In this document: positions 1 through 8,591 of the stretch, piece after piece
Layout: the number at the start of each line of letters is the position of its first letter
Numbering within the stretch: the first letter of the stretch is position 1
Assembly: GCA_964217345.1 (NCBI GenBank)
Contig: CAXPJI010000060.1
Span: forward strand, 1-29,389
Source of the DNA: UBA3478 sp964217345
Lineage (GTDB): Bacteria; Bacteroidota; Bacteroidia; Flavobacteriales; Flavobacteriaceae
Length of the DNA: 29,389 nucleotides
Direction: 5' to 3'
The notes under the pieces: generated by a model
Seen by the model: the letters and a program-made list of their open reading frames with translations, nothing else
Database searches by the model: none
What the model was told of the DNA's origin: nothing
Position numbers and translations under genes: made by a program

Positions 1-381
1 ATCACCCGTATCAAGTCCTACTAAATCTTGTAATCGAAAGCTTGCCGTGTTAGGTCTTCCTATCAAAGCTCCTGTCATCGCATCAACTTCTTCAATTCTA
101 AATTGATACTTTTCTGTTAACAATGTAATTTCTGTGCCAGACATTACCCCGATCCTATTTCCGATAAAGGCTGGTGTATCTTTACATAAAACGGTTTGCT
201 TTCCTAAGGTCACTTTACCAAACTCCATAAAAAAGTTTATGACATTTTTACTTGTCTCTTTTGTAGGGATTACTTCAAGCAGTCTTAAGTATCGTGCTGG
301 ATTAAAAAAGTGAGTTCCACAAAAATGGGTTTTAAATTCATCTGAACGCCCCTCTGCCAAAAGCTTGATAGGAATACTTGA
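1..381 (-). pseudogene. 3-hydroxyacyl-CoA dehydrogenase (fused FadN/FadB type), fragment broken at N-terminal side
   Basis: The minus strand is open from 402 to the left edge. From about 381 leftwards it reads as the middle of a fatty-acid beta-oxidation 3-hydroxyacyl-CoA dehydrogenase, the enzyme that oxidises 3-hydroxyacyl-CoA with NAD+. Visible signatures are SSIPIKLLAEGRS, HFCGTHFFNPARYLRLLEV, the interdomain motif CKDTPAFIGNRIGV and the C-terminal-domain start LIGRPNTASFRLQDLVGLD. The THFFNPxRYLxLLE form is typical of the long (about 800 aa) fusions with enoyl-CoA hydratase. The gene continues past the left edge. Upstream, the N-terminal NAD-binding half that should precede SSIPI is absent: homology stops near 381, the frame meets a stop at 403-405, and no start codon lies between. 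Either the gene is truly truncated or the window holds an assembly or rearrangement junction. Confidence 0.85.
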
Positions 382-382
382 A

Positions 383-508
383 TACGTACCCGTCAGTTCG
401 AACTATGATCTTTTAAATACACCGGTTCAAATGACTTCAGTTGCCGAATTTAAAGGGTTTTTAGACGCTTCATTGAAAGCCTTTGAGGCTTTGGAGGTTA
501 CTGAATAG
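383..508 (+). pseudogene. C-terminal fragment of an unrecognised protein
   Basis: From about 383 the plus strand reads 41 codons ending in TAG at 506-508. The product has soluble, amphipathic-helix character (SVAEFKGFLDASLKAFEALE) and looks like the natural end of a protein. The same frame runs upstream to about 306 but there it only overlies the opposite-strand dehydrogenase, so the genuine coding part starts at the junction. I do not recognise the family. The next gene starts 35 bases downstream in the same direction, so in the parent arrangement the two may have been co-transcribed. Coding status is inferred from composition and position only. Confidence 0.4.
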
Positions 509-543
509 TTATTGCGTTAAGCACTGCTTTCTTTGGGCTCACT

Positions 544-1950
544 ATGGCTCAAAAACTACCTATTCCCATTCTAGCAGGAAATTCTTACGAGATCAGTTCG
601 CTTTCTCTCGCAATCTCAAAAGGGTATGGCTTTCGGTTCAATAATTTACCTCAAGGGAATTGTAGATCCGCCATAGATAAACTGCTTAGAGTTTTGGATC
701 ATCTTAGCGTTAGAATACCACTTAAACGCATCACTTTAAGTTCTGAAACGTCGATTTCAACAAAGCACTTTTCCTTTATAGAATTAAGCTTGTTTATGTT
801 GTTGTATACCTTAAAGCATCTAGATATTTCAAATCGAACCTCATCAATTCTTTTTCTAGGTAGGGTAGATCTACATGGAAATATTTTAGCACTGCCATAT
901 ATTGATGGTTGGTTACTGCGCGCTAAAAAACAGGGAATTCAAAAAGTCATTATTTCATCAGAAAATTTCAAAGAATCCTTGGCTTTAAAAGGAATTGAGA
1001 TAATTGTATTAGATACAGTAAAAGAGTTAATCGATTACCTTAAAACAGGTAATTACTCTCCTTTGAGTCGAAAATCTTTAGATGTCAAATTAGCGAGAGA
1101 AATTGATGTCATTAGTCAAGACGAAGCTAAGCGAGCTTTAGAGCTTGCCCTAGTAGGAAAGCACCATACTATTCTATCAGGAAGCCCAGGAATTGGTAAA
1201 ACTTCACTATGTGAATGCTTTTTAGAGATTGCTAAAAATACTTCTGGTAACCTGACAGATGAACAATGCGAATTACTCAGTAGGAGAGATATACCTTTTC
1301 AAAAAGAGGCTGTGATTCGCAAAGTTCATCAGAATATAACCTCTACTCAATTAATGGGAGGGGGAGTACACCCTTATCCCGGTGAAGTTTCTTTAGCACA
1401 TGAAGGAATCCTTTATATGGATGAAATAGGTAGTTACCGAAAATCAATTCTTGAGCTCATTAAAATAGCTATGGAACAGAAGTCTGTCACTTTGAATACA
1501 TTGAAATATCACAAAAGCTATATGGCAGATTTTACATTAATTGGGACTACCAATGATTCGTTTTCAGATTCCAAATTACTAACCCCTTCCTTTTTAGATC
1601 GAGTTGATTTTCAGATCACTTTATTTAAACCTGATTTTAAGGTCGAAAAGCAGAAGGAACCCTACGTGGAAATATTGAAACGAGTGAATCGGGCGAATCA
1701 ATTTCGAAAGGATCGAATACTTGCAGATCCTACGACTTCTGTTAGTAATTTAATTCATTTAAATAGCTTTTTAATAGAACCAAAAGCAAAGACCCTATTA
1801 CAAAGGCTGATTCATCAGAAAAACTACTCTATTAGAGCCATTGAGAGAAGTTATAGAATTGCCCGAACGATTGCAGATTTTGATGAATGCGAATGGGTCA
1901 GCACTGGGCATTTAAGTGAAGCTATAAGTCTTAGAGGATTAACTAACTAA
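544..1950 (+). CDS. Divergent ComM/YifB-like Mg-chelatase-family AAA+ ATPase
   Basis: The 468 aa product has the ComM architecture: an N-terminal Lon-like S5-fold domain (about 1-170, with ISKGYGF near 25-30 and GRVDLHGNI near 106), an AAA+ core with Walker A GSPGIGKT (213-220) and Walker B GILYMDEI (288-295), a candidate arginine finger in FLDRVDF (R353), and a C-terminal Mg-chelatase helical domain with RAIERSYRIARTIADF. ComM is known as a hexameric branch-migration motor acting in natural transformation. The protein is shorter than usual ComM (about 500 aa). The RPFRSPHH stretch is replaced by IPFQKEAVIRKVHQ and the NPCPCG motif by GTTNDSF, while VHPYPGEVSLAHEG is kept. It may therefore be a specialised paralogue rather than the housekeeping ComM. 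The start is supported by the usual distance to the SKGxGF motif. Its end overlaps recG tail-to-tail by 8 bases. Confidence 0.8.
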   Translation: MAQKLPIPILAGNSYEISSLSLAISKGYGFRFNNLPQGNCRSAIDKLLRVLDHLSVRIPLKRITLSSETSISTKHFSFIELSLFMLLYTLKHLDISNRTSSILFLGRVDLHGNILALPYIDGWLLRAKKQGIQKVIISSENFKESLALKGIEIIVLDTVKELIDYLKTGNYSPLSRKSLDVKLAREIDVISQDEAKRALELALVGKHHTILSGSPGIGKTSLCECFLEIAKNTSGNLTDEQCELLSRRDIPFQKEAVIRKVHQNITSTQLMGGGVHPYPGEVSLAHEGILYMDEIGSYRKSILELIKIAMEQKSVTLNTLKYHKSYMADFTLIGTTNDSFSDSKLLTPSFLDRVDFQITLFKPDFKVEKQKEPYVEILKRVNRANQFRKDRILADPTTSVSNLIHLNSFLIEPKAKTLLQRLIHQKNYSIRAIERSYRIARTIADFDECEWVSTGHLSEAISLRGLTN

Positions 1951-4051
1951 TATAACTCCAAAGAAGGTTACCTCTAAGGAGTCTATTGAGTGTGGCTCGT
2001 ATTCCTTGATTTTCTTGAAATGTTAGTTCAGGGTCTTGTTTTAAAATCCATTCCGCCGCTTCTCTAGCTCGGTATAGTATGTCGGCATCCTTAACAATAT
2101 CGCTTACCTTTAATTGAAGCGTACCGCTTTGTTGCGTCCCCATTAAATCTCCAGGACCTCTTAATTGAAGGTCGATTTCTGACAATTCAAATCCATTTTG
2201 AGTTCTTACCATAGATTCTAATCGAGTCTTGGCATCCTCCGATATTTTTGTACCGCTCATCAATATACAATAGGACTTTTCAGCTCCTCTTCCGACTCTT
2301 CCTCGAAGTTGATGGAGCTGAGAAAGGCCAAAACGTTCAGCACTTTCGATGACCATTACTGAGGCATTGGGCACATTTACACCCACTTCGATAACCGTTG
2401 TGGCAACCATAATTTGAGTTTCCCCTTTCTCGAAACGGGCCATTTCGAAAGCCTTTGCTTCTGCATTCATTCCTCCATGAACAATTGAAATCTGGTAGTG
2501 GGGAGGTGGAAACTCTCTTTGAATGCTTTCATACCCATCCATGAGGTCTTTATAATCAAGCTTTTCTGATTCTTGAATAAGTGGATAGACAACATAGACC
2601 TGCCTGCCTTTGGCGATTTCAGATTTCATAAATTGAAATACTTTTAATCGAGCCGAATCAGTCCGATGCTGGGTAAGAATTGGTTTTCTTCCTGGGGGTA
2701 ATTCGTCGATTACAGAAACATCTAAGTCCCCATAATGACTCATTGCTAAGGTTCTGGGAATGGGAGTTGCAGTCATTACCAAAATATGTGGAGGTACCTC
2801 TGCTTTCTTCCAAAGTTTCGACCGTTGTGCAACCCCAAAGCGATGCTGTTCATCTATAATGGCAATTCCCAAGTCTTTAAATACAACAGTGTCCTCTAAA
2901 AGTGCATGGGTTCCAATAATTAGATGAAGGTTTCCTGATGATAGTTCATCGAAAATCACCTTTCTGTCTTTTTTTGGAGTTGAGCCGGTAAGTAATGCCA
3001 CATTCACCGAAATTGGACTTAAGAGAGATGCTAAGTCGTTATAATGCTGTTGAGCTAAGATCTCGGTTGGTGCAATTATGGCAGCCTGCGATTGATTGCC
3101 GATAGCAATGAGGCTTGCTAAAAGCGCAACCATAGTTTTACCTGACCCTACATCTCCTTGTAAGAGTCGATTCATTTGAATCCCAGAACCTAAATCTTTT
3201 CTAATCTCCTTGATTACTCGTTTTTGTGCATTGGTTAAATCAAAGGGGAGGTGGTTTTCATAGAACCCCAGAAAAAGATCACCTACATGATCGAACATAC
3301 GTCCCTTAATTTTCTTTTGGCCCACTAAATTCTTATACAGTAAACGCAGTTGTAAAAAGAATAACTCTTCAAATTTGAATCGATTTAGTGCAAGATCTAC
3401 CTGTTTCAAATTTTGAGGAAAATGAACGTTTCTAATAGCTTCTGTTTTTTGAGGAAGCTGTAGTTTCTGAATTAGAGATTTTGGGAGATTTTCTGCTAAA
3501 CTAAAGTCGATAGCGGTGACTATTTTCTTTATTCCTTCTTTAACGATACGTTGGCTTAATCCCGCTTTTTGAAGTTTATCGGTCGAAGAGTAAATAGGCT
3601 CAATTCCAAGTCCTTTTACATCGATAGGATTAGCCAATTTTGAAATTTCGGGATGAGCAATAGAAAAGTTATTACCAAATCTAGTGGTCTTTCCAAAAAC
3701 CTGGTAGACCTGCCCGTTTTGCAGTGTTTTTAACAAAAATTGTGGTGGCTTGAACCATACTAATTCGAGACTGCCAGTAGCATCTTTAAGCTCACCAACA
3801 AGGCGTTTCGTTCGACCTTCGCCAATGTTCCTCAGATCGAATAACACTCCTTTTACAAAGACATAAGAGTGCTCTGATTGTATTTCTGCGATCGAATAAA
3901 ATCGACTCTTGTCAACATACCTTATAGGAAAATGAAATAGTAAGTCGTAAAGAGATTCAATGCCAAACTCTTTAGAAAGTAACTCTGCACGATGTTTGCC
4001 AAAACCGCCGAGCAGAGCTACTGAATTTTTTAAAGAAGGATGGTCACTCAT
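1943..4051 (-). CDS. recG: ATP-dependent DNA helicase RecG
   Basis: RecG remodels stalled replication forks and branch-migrates Holliday junctions in the cytoplasm. The 702 aa length matches the family (E. coli about 693). In order: an N-terminal wedge/OB region (about 60-140, including VFVKGVLFD and GRTKRLVGELKD), Walker A GDVGSGKT (299-306), DEQHRFG (400-405), TATPIPRTLA (427-436), a helicase C-terminal half with the arginine-rich QLRGRVGRG motif, and the RecG-specific GPGDLMGTQQSG. All key motifs look intact. It is the last gene of a minus-strand run and starts 32 bases after the coiled-coil gene ends. Its stop lies inside the end of the convergent ComM-like gene. Confidence 0.97.
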   Translation of the reverse strand: MSDHPSLKNSVALLGGFGKHRAELLSKEFGIESLYDLLFHFPIRYVDKSRFYSIAEIQSEHSYVFVKGVLFDLRNIGEGRTKRLVGELKDATGSLELVWFKPPQFLLKTLQNGQVYQVFGKTTRFGNNFSIAHPEISKLANPIDVKGLGIEPIYSSTDKLQKAGLSQRIVKEGIKKIVTAIDFSLAENLPKSLIQKLQLPQKTEAIRNVHFPQNLKQVDLALNRFKFEELFFLQLRLLYKNLVGQKKIKGRMFDHVGDLFLGFYENHLPFDLTNAQKRVIKEIRKDLGSGIQMNRLLQGDVGSGKTMVALLASLIAIGNQSQAAIIAPTEILAQQHYNDLASLLSPISVNVALLTGSTPKKDRKVIFDELSSGNLHLIIGTHALLEDTVVFKDLGIAIIDEQHRFGVAQRSKLWKKAEVPPHILVMTATPIPRTLAMSHYGDLDVSVIDELPPGRKPILTQHRTDSARLKVFQFMKSEIAKGRQVYVVYPLIQESEKLDYKDLMDGYESIQREFPPPHYQISIVHGGMNAEAKAFEMARFEKGETQIMVATTVIEVGVNVPNASVMVIESAERFGLSQLHQLRGRVGRGAEKSYCILMSGTKISEDAKTRLESMVRTQNGFELSEIDLQLRGPGDLMGTQQSGTLQLKVSDIVKDADILYRAREAAEWILKQDPELTFQENQGIRATLNRLLRGNLLWSYIS

Positions 4052-4083
4052 TAACTAAATGAATTAGTAAATGGTTTGAGAAT

Positions 4084-4845
4084 TTACCTTTTCAAGATTG
4101 AACGAATTCGTTCGTAAGACCTTTGCAAAGATGGCCTTAGGCTAATAATTACGGTGTCGTTATTCACTGTAGGATCTAGTTTTATTCGGTTTTGATCTAG
4201 ATCAAATTTCTTTGAGAAGACCTCATAAAACTTCGGAGCTATTAACTCGTTATCAATGGTGACCGAGTCAATGATTACCGGTTGAAAAGCACCACTAATC
4301 ATTAGTTCTAAATCGGTTATGGCACGAAGGGCAGAGTCGATACGAACTAATTTGGGATCTAGATGTAATGAATCTTTAAGTGCATATTCCAACGCAGAAA
4401 AGGACACCTCTATACGACCTCTGTTAATTAACATTCCATTCGCTTTGGAAACCACGGGAGCTAATTGTTTCACGGTCTCAATGAGTGTCGAGTCTTCTTC
4501 AATGACCAATTGCCTTAAGGCTTGATCTTGTTTTTCTAAAACGCGCATACTCTCGATTTGATCCCCGATACTAATGATGTTACTTACTGATTGGCTTGTA
4601 AAATTGCTCAATCGTTTCATCAAAGCAGAATTGGTTGTCTTTAGATTTTCAATCTCAAAGAGATACGTTTGATTTAAGGTTTCTTCTGCTACTAGTGATT
4701 TTTTTAATCGGCTAATCTCATCTTCCTTTCTTCCTACTAACTCATTAAGAGCCTTCAAGTCTTCTATCAAGTCGGTTTTTTTTTGAGCCATGATCATACT
4801 GCTGGCTCCCGATAGAAGTAAGAAAAAAACTAGGGTTAATCGCAT
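4084..4845 (-). CDS. Exported coiled-coil protein, probable degenerate OmpA-type relative
   Basis: The 253 aa product begins with a signal peptide (MRLTLVFFLLLSGASSMIMA, likely cut near residue 20; no lipobox cysteine). A heptad-rich coiled coil follows to about residue 110, then a mixed alpha/beta tail. I do not recognise it by motif. By eye its layout follows the OmpA lipoprotein at 8592-9455: NFTSQSVSNI parallels DFTTLTSKGA, and FYEVFSKKFDLDQNRIKLD near the end parallels IVRVLQNEFKVDPKRMTAA. The OmpA hallmarks GHTDN, LSxxRA and NRRTRI are all missing. My inference is a periplasmic relative that lost peptidoglycan binding. It begins 1 base after the amidohydrolase stop, which suggests translational coupling, and it precedes recG. 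Confidence 0.7.
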   Translation of the reverse strand: MRLTLVFFLLLSGASSMIMAQKKTDLIEDLKALNELVGRKEDEISRLKKSLVAEETLNQTYLFEIENLKTTNSALMKRLSNFTSQSVSNIISIGDQIESMRVLEKQDQALRQLVIEEDSTLIETVKQLAPVVSKANGMLINRGRIEVSFSALEYALKDSLHLDPKLVRIDSALRAITDLELMISGAFQPVIIDSVTIDNELIAPKFYEVFSKKFDLDQNRIKLDPTVNNDTVIISLRPSLQRSYERIRSILKR

Positions 4846-4846
4846 G

Positions 4847-6127
4847 TTATTGGTTTAAGTAATCAATACTCATTTGAGTAAGCACTTTCACACCGTGAAT
4901 TAATCCGTCCTCATCGATGAAAAAATCAGGGGTGTGATGCGGAAATGGGGTATCATTACCCGGAGTCATACCTCCTAAAAAGAAATAAAACCCAGGCACT
5001 TCTCTAGAGAAGTATGAGAAATCTTCAGCTCCGGTGGTTGCCTTGGTAAGTAATACATTTTCTTTACCTAGCGCCTTTTCCATTGATGGTAACATCTGTG
5101 CTACGAGATCAGGATCATTGAAAGTAATGTCGGTTGATTCTGAAATTGAAACCTCCGCAGTTCCTCCGTAGGCTTCGGCGATTGTAGGAATCATTTCATA
5201 CATTCTTTTTTCAATATGGTCTCTCATATCGTAATCCAACGTGCGGATGGTTCCAATAAGTTCTGCTGATTCAGGAATAATATTAAATCGCACTCCACTT
5301 TTAATTTTACCGACAGATATAACCGCGGCTTCTTTGATTAGGTTTGATTCACGACTGATGATCGATTGAATTCCGTCAATGATTTTAGAGGAAATATAAA
5401 CAGGATCAACACCTGACCATGGTTGAGAGCCGTGGGTTTGTTTTCCATTAACGGTTATAACAAATCGTTGAGCTGAGGCCATGATGCCTCCGGTTTTGTA
5501 ACGAACTTGCCCAACAGGTGTCGCTGAATTGATGTGTAATCCGAAAATAGCATCCACGTCAGGGTTTTTAAGAACACCTTCTTCAACCATTAATAATGCT
5601 CCACCTTTTTCTCCTGGTGGTGGTCCTTCTTCAGCAGGTTGAAAAATAAATTTAATGGTACCAGCAACTTGGTCTTTATTCTTAGCAAGTACTTCTGCAA
5701 CACCCATTAAGATCGCAGTATGAGTGTCATGCCCACAGGCATGCATAACTCCAGTGGTTTCACCTAGAAATTCAGTTACCACCTTTGACTTGAAGGGAAG
5801 ATCATTTCTTTCGGTAACTGGGAGTGCATCAATATCTGCTCTTAAGCCTAAAACTTTTCCTGGCTTACCGCCTTTTAAAATTCCTACAACACCTGTAATT
5901 CCAACTCCAGTTTGAACCTCTAGTCCTAATTTACGCAGATGCTTCTCTATATAGGCAGCAGTTTTAAATTCGCGATTTCCGAGTTCTGGATTTTCATGAA
6001 AATGTCTTCGCCATTCAATTACTTTTTCATTGATATCAGCATAGGTTTTTTCGCTTACAGATTGAGCTTGTATTGCTGAAAACACAAGTGCGAAAGCCAC
6101 AAAAAGTGATTTAGGTAATGATTTCAT
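4847..6127 (-). CDS. Exported M20-family amidohydrolase (N-acyl-amino-acid/hippurate hydrolase type)
   Basis: The 426 aa enzyme has an N-terminal signal peptide (MKSLPKSLFVAFALVFSAIQA), so it probably works in the periplasm or outside the cell. M20D enzymes hydrolyse N-acyl or aryl amides of amino acids using a two-metal site. Visible motifs are RRHFHENPELG (40-50), GLRADIDALPVTE (94-106), HACGHDTH with C131 and H133 as probable metal ligands, QPAEEGPP with the catalytic glutamates (166-167), GLHIN with H198, THGSQPW in the dimerisation domain, and HHTPDF near 397. All expected ligands are present. The substrate cannot be told from sequence. It is the first gene of a minus-strand run with the coiled-coil gene and recG, and it is divergent from pcrA across 91 bases. 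Confidence 0.9.
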   Translation of the reverse strand: MKSLPKSLFVAFALVFSAIQAQSVSEKTYADINEKVIEWRRHFHENPELGNREFKTAAYIEKHLRKLGLEVQTGVGITGVVGILKGGKPGKVLGLRADIDALPVTERNDLPFKSKVVTEFLGETTGVMHACGHDTHTAILMGVAEVLAKNKDQVAGTIKFIFQPAEEGPPPGEKGGALLMVEEGVLKNPDVDAIFGLHINSATPVGQVRYKTGGIMASAQRFVITVNGKQTHGSQPWSGVDPVYISSKIIDGIQSIISRESNLIKEAAVISVGKIKSGVRFNIIPESAELIGTIRTLDYDMRDHIEKRMYEMIPTIAEAYGGTAEVSISESTDITFNDPDLVAQMLPSMEKALGKENVLLTKATTGAEDFSYFSREVPGFYFFLGGMTPGNDTPFPHHTPDFFIDEDGLIHGVKVLTQMSIDYLNQ

Positions 6128-6218
6128 TCTTTGGTTTTAAAAGATGTTACTAAATATATGAACTTAGATTCTCTGACCCATAAAGAATTCAATAAATTCG
6201 AAGTTTAAAGTTTGATTC

Positions 6219-8540
6219 ATGTCGTATTTAGAGGAACTTAATGATGCTCAGCGCAGTGCCGTTTTACACAAAGATGGACCATCTATGGTTATCGCTGGTG
6301 CGGGCTCAGGAAAAACTCGCGTACTCACTTATCGAATTGCTCATCTGATTCACGGCGGAGTTGACCCTTTCAATATTCTTGCACTAACCTTTACAAATAA
6401 GGCCGCAAGAGAGATGAAGACAAGAATTTCGAAAATTGTAGGTGATAACCAGGCCAAGAATCTATGGATGGGTACTTTTCACTCGGTCTTTGCAAAGCTA
6501 TTGCGTTTCGAAGGTCATCACCTGGGATTTCCTTCTAATTTCACGATATACGACACTCAAGATTCACAAAGACTTATCAGTTCCATTATCAAAGAAATGG
6601 GGCTTGACAAAGACATCTATAAATACAAGCAAATCCAGCAGCGTATATCTGCCTTTAAAAATAGCTTAATCACCGTCAAGGCTTATTATAACAATCCTGA
6701 ATTACAAGAAGCGGATGCAATCGCTCGTAAGCCTCGTATGGGAGAAATCTATAATGAGTACGTCAACCGCTTATTCAAGGCAGGAGCGATGGACTTTGAT
6801 GATTTACTACTTCGGACCAATGAACTTCTCAATCGTATCCCAGAGGTATTAGTTAGGTATCAAGAGCGATTTAAGTATATACTTGTGGATGAGTATCAGG
6901 ATACTAATCACTCACAATATTTGATTGTGAAGGCATTGTCTGATCGATATCAAAATATTTGTGTTGTGGGAGACGATGCACAAAGTATCTATTCTTTTAG
7001 AGGAGCGAATATCAGCAACATACTCAATTTTCAACGCGATTACGAGCAAGTAGCAGTTTATCGATTAGAGCAGAACTATCGATCAACAAACACTATTGTT
7101 CGAGCGGCGAACTCTGTGATTTCTAAAAATAAAGATCAAATTGAAAAGCAGGTTTGGACAGACAATCCAGATGGAGATAAAATAATTGTCCATCGAAGCG
7201 CTACTGATGCAGACGAAGGAAGATATGTTGCCAGTACCTTATTCGAATGGAAACTTAATAACCAATTGAAAAACGGGGACTTCGCGGTTCTGTACCGAAC
7301 CAATTCTCAGTCAAGAGCCATCGAGGATGCGCTTCGAAAGCGTGACATTCCCTACAGAATATATGGCGGGCTTTCCTTTTATCAGCGAAAAGAGATTAAA
7401 GACGTTCTAGCTTATTTACGCCTAGTAATTAATCCCAAAGATGAAGAAGCGCTAATGCGGGTAATTAATTATCCTACCCGTGGTATCGGACAAACGACTC
7501 TTGATAAACTAGTTGTTGCTGCGAAAGAAACGGGAATGAGTGTATTCGAACTACTTTCTCCTGAAAAACGCTCTTCACTTAAAATAAATGCAAGTACCTC
7601 AAATCGACTAGAGGATTTCGCGACAATGATAAAGAGTTTTCAGATTTTGGCTGAGAGTGCTGATGCATTTACCCTTACCGAGCATGTGATCAAGAAGTCG
7701 GGTTTAGTACTTGAGATGAAAAAGGATGGAACTCCCGAGGGTATTGCTCGATTAGAGAATATGGAAGAGCTTTTAAACGGTATTCAAGATTTCGTAGAAG
7801 GTCAGCGAGAAATTGATGGAGCTACAGGTTCTATTTCTGAATTTTTGGAGGATGTAGCTTTAGCTACTGATTTAGATAAAGAGGTGGGAGATGATGATCG
7901 GGTAGCACTGATGACGATACATCTTGCTAAAGGTTTAGAATTCCCATATGTTTTTATTGTAGGAATGGAAGAGGATTTGTTTCCTTCAGCAATGAGTATG
8001 AATACCCGGGCGGAGCTTGAAGAGGAGCGAAGACTTTTCTATGTCGCTCTTACTCGTGCTGAAAAACAAGCTGTATTGACCTATACCATTAACAGATACC
8101 GATGGGGTAAACTTATCGACGCTGAGCCTAGTCGATTTATTGAAGAAATTGATGAACAATACCTAGATAATCAGGTCGTTGATTTTAGAAGAAATTTCAG
8201 TCCCTACCTAGATACAAGTCTATTTGGCGAGGTAGATCATTCAAAATTACGAACTGTAAAACCTAAGGCAGGAACTCCTCCATCTATTGGTAAACCTACC
8301 GAAAAACAACTTCAAAAACTAAGAAAGATAAAGCCAACCTCTGTACAGCCGGCTGCAGAATCTGCAACGCTTTACGCGGATTTAAGTGTTGGGGTAAAAG
8401 TTAATCACGAGCGATTTGGAACGGGTGTAGTTCAGAGTATCGAAGGAATCGGAGTAAATAAAAAGGCAGAGATTCAGTTTGAATCTGGTGGAATTAAAAA
8501 GCTCTTATTAAAGTTCGCAAAACTTCAAATCATCAAATAA
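6219..8540 (+). CDS. pcrA: ATP-dependent DNA helicase PcrA/UvrD
   Basis: This 773 aa superfamily 1A 3'-5' helicase acts in nucleotide-excision and mismatch repair and in removing recombinase or stalled RNA polymerase. Motifs in order: Walker A AGAGSGKT (26-33), LTFTNKAAREM (Ia), DEYQDTNHSQY (II, about 225), VGDDAQSIYSFRGA (III), QNYRST (IV), TIHLAKGLEFPYVFIVGMEE (V) and ERRLFYVALTRA (VI). The last 50 residues, from VGVKVNHERFGTGVV onward, form the Tudor-like C-terminal domain known from PcrA/UvrD to contact RNA polymerase. I place it with PcrA because of length and that tail. It is a single-gene unit, divergent from the amidohydrolase operon. Its stop codon lies in the A-run of the terminator that serves the opposite gene. 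Confidence 0.96.
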   Translation: MSYLEELNDAQRSAVLHKDGPSMVIAGAGSGKTRVLTYRIAHLIHGGVDPFNILALTFTNKAAREMKTRISKIVGDNQAKNLWMGTFHSVFAKLLRFEGHHLGFPSNFTIYDTQDSQRLISSIIKEMGLDKDIYKYKQIQQRISAFKNSLITVKAYYNNPELQEADAIARKPRMGEIYNEYVNRLFKAGAMDFDDLLLRTNELLNRIPEVLVRYQERFKYILVDEYQDTNHSQYLIVKALSDRYQNICVVGDDAQSIYSFRGANISNILNFQRDYEQVAVYRLEQNYRSTNTIVRAANSVISKNKDQIEKQVWTDNPDGDKIIVHRSATDADEGRYVASTLFEWKLNNQLKNGDFAVLYRTNSQSRAIEDALRKRDIPYRIYGGLSFYQRKEIKDVLAYLRLVINPKDEEALMRVINYPTRGIGQTTLDKLVVAAKETGMSVFELLSPEKRSSLKINASTSNRLEDFATMIKSFQILAESADAFTLTEHVIKKSGLVLEMKKDGTPEGIARLENMEELLNGIQDFVEGQREIDGATGSISEFLEDVALATDLDKEVGDDDRVALMTIHLAKGLEFPYVFIVGMEEDLFPSAMSMNTRAELEEERRLFYVALTRAEKQAVLTYTINRYRWGKLIDAEPSRFIEEIDEQYLDNQVVDFRRNFSPYLDTSLFGEVDHSKLRTVKPKAGTPPSIGKPTEKQLQKLRKIKPTSVQPAAESATLYADLSVGVKVNHERFGTGVVQSIEGIGVNKKAEIQFESGGIKKLLLKFAKLQIIK

Positions 8541-8564
8541 AAAAAAGGCCTCCATATGGAGGCC
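8539..8564 (-). terminator. Rho-independent terminator of the OmpA lipoprotein operon
   Basis: A perfect 18-base palindrome GGCCTCCATATGGAGGCC (8547-8564) is followed, on the minus strand, by eight T residues (8546-8539). It lies 27 bases after the OmpA lipoprotein stop. Read on plus, the hairpin comes 6 bases after the pcrA stop and is followed by CTAATATTCT, which gives only a poor U-tract, so it is chiefly a minus-strand terminator that may also help end pcrA. The pcrA stop codon (8538-8540) overlaps the T-run. Confidence 0.92.
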
Positions 8565-8591
8565 CTAATATTCTATTGATCTTAATCTCGA

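Noticed and set aside
6128..6218. TAnnTTTG promoter in the gap between the amidohydrolase operon and pcrA
   Set aside because: The best plus-strand candidate (TAAAGTTTG) has one extra base, and the minus-strand TATATTTA has a mismatch and no spaced TTG; neither is good enough to annotate.
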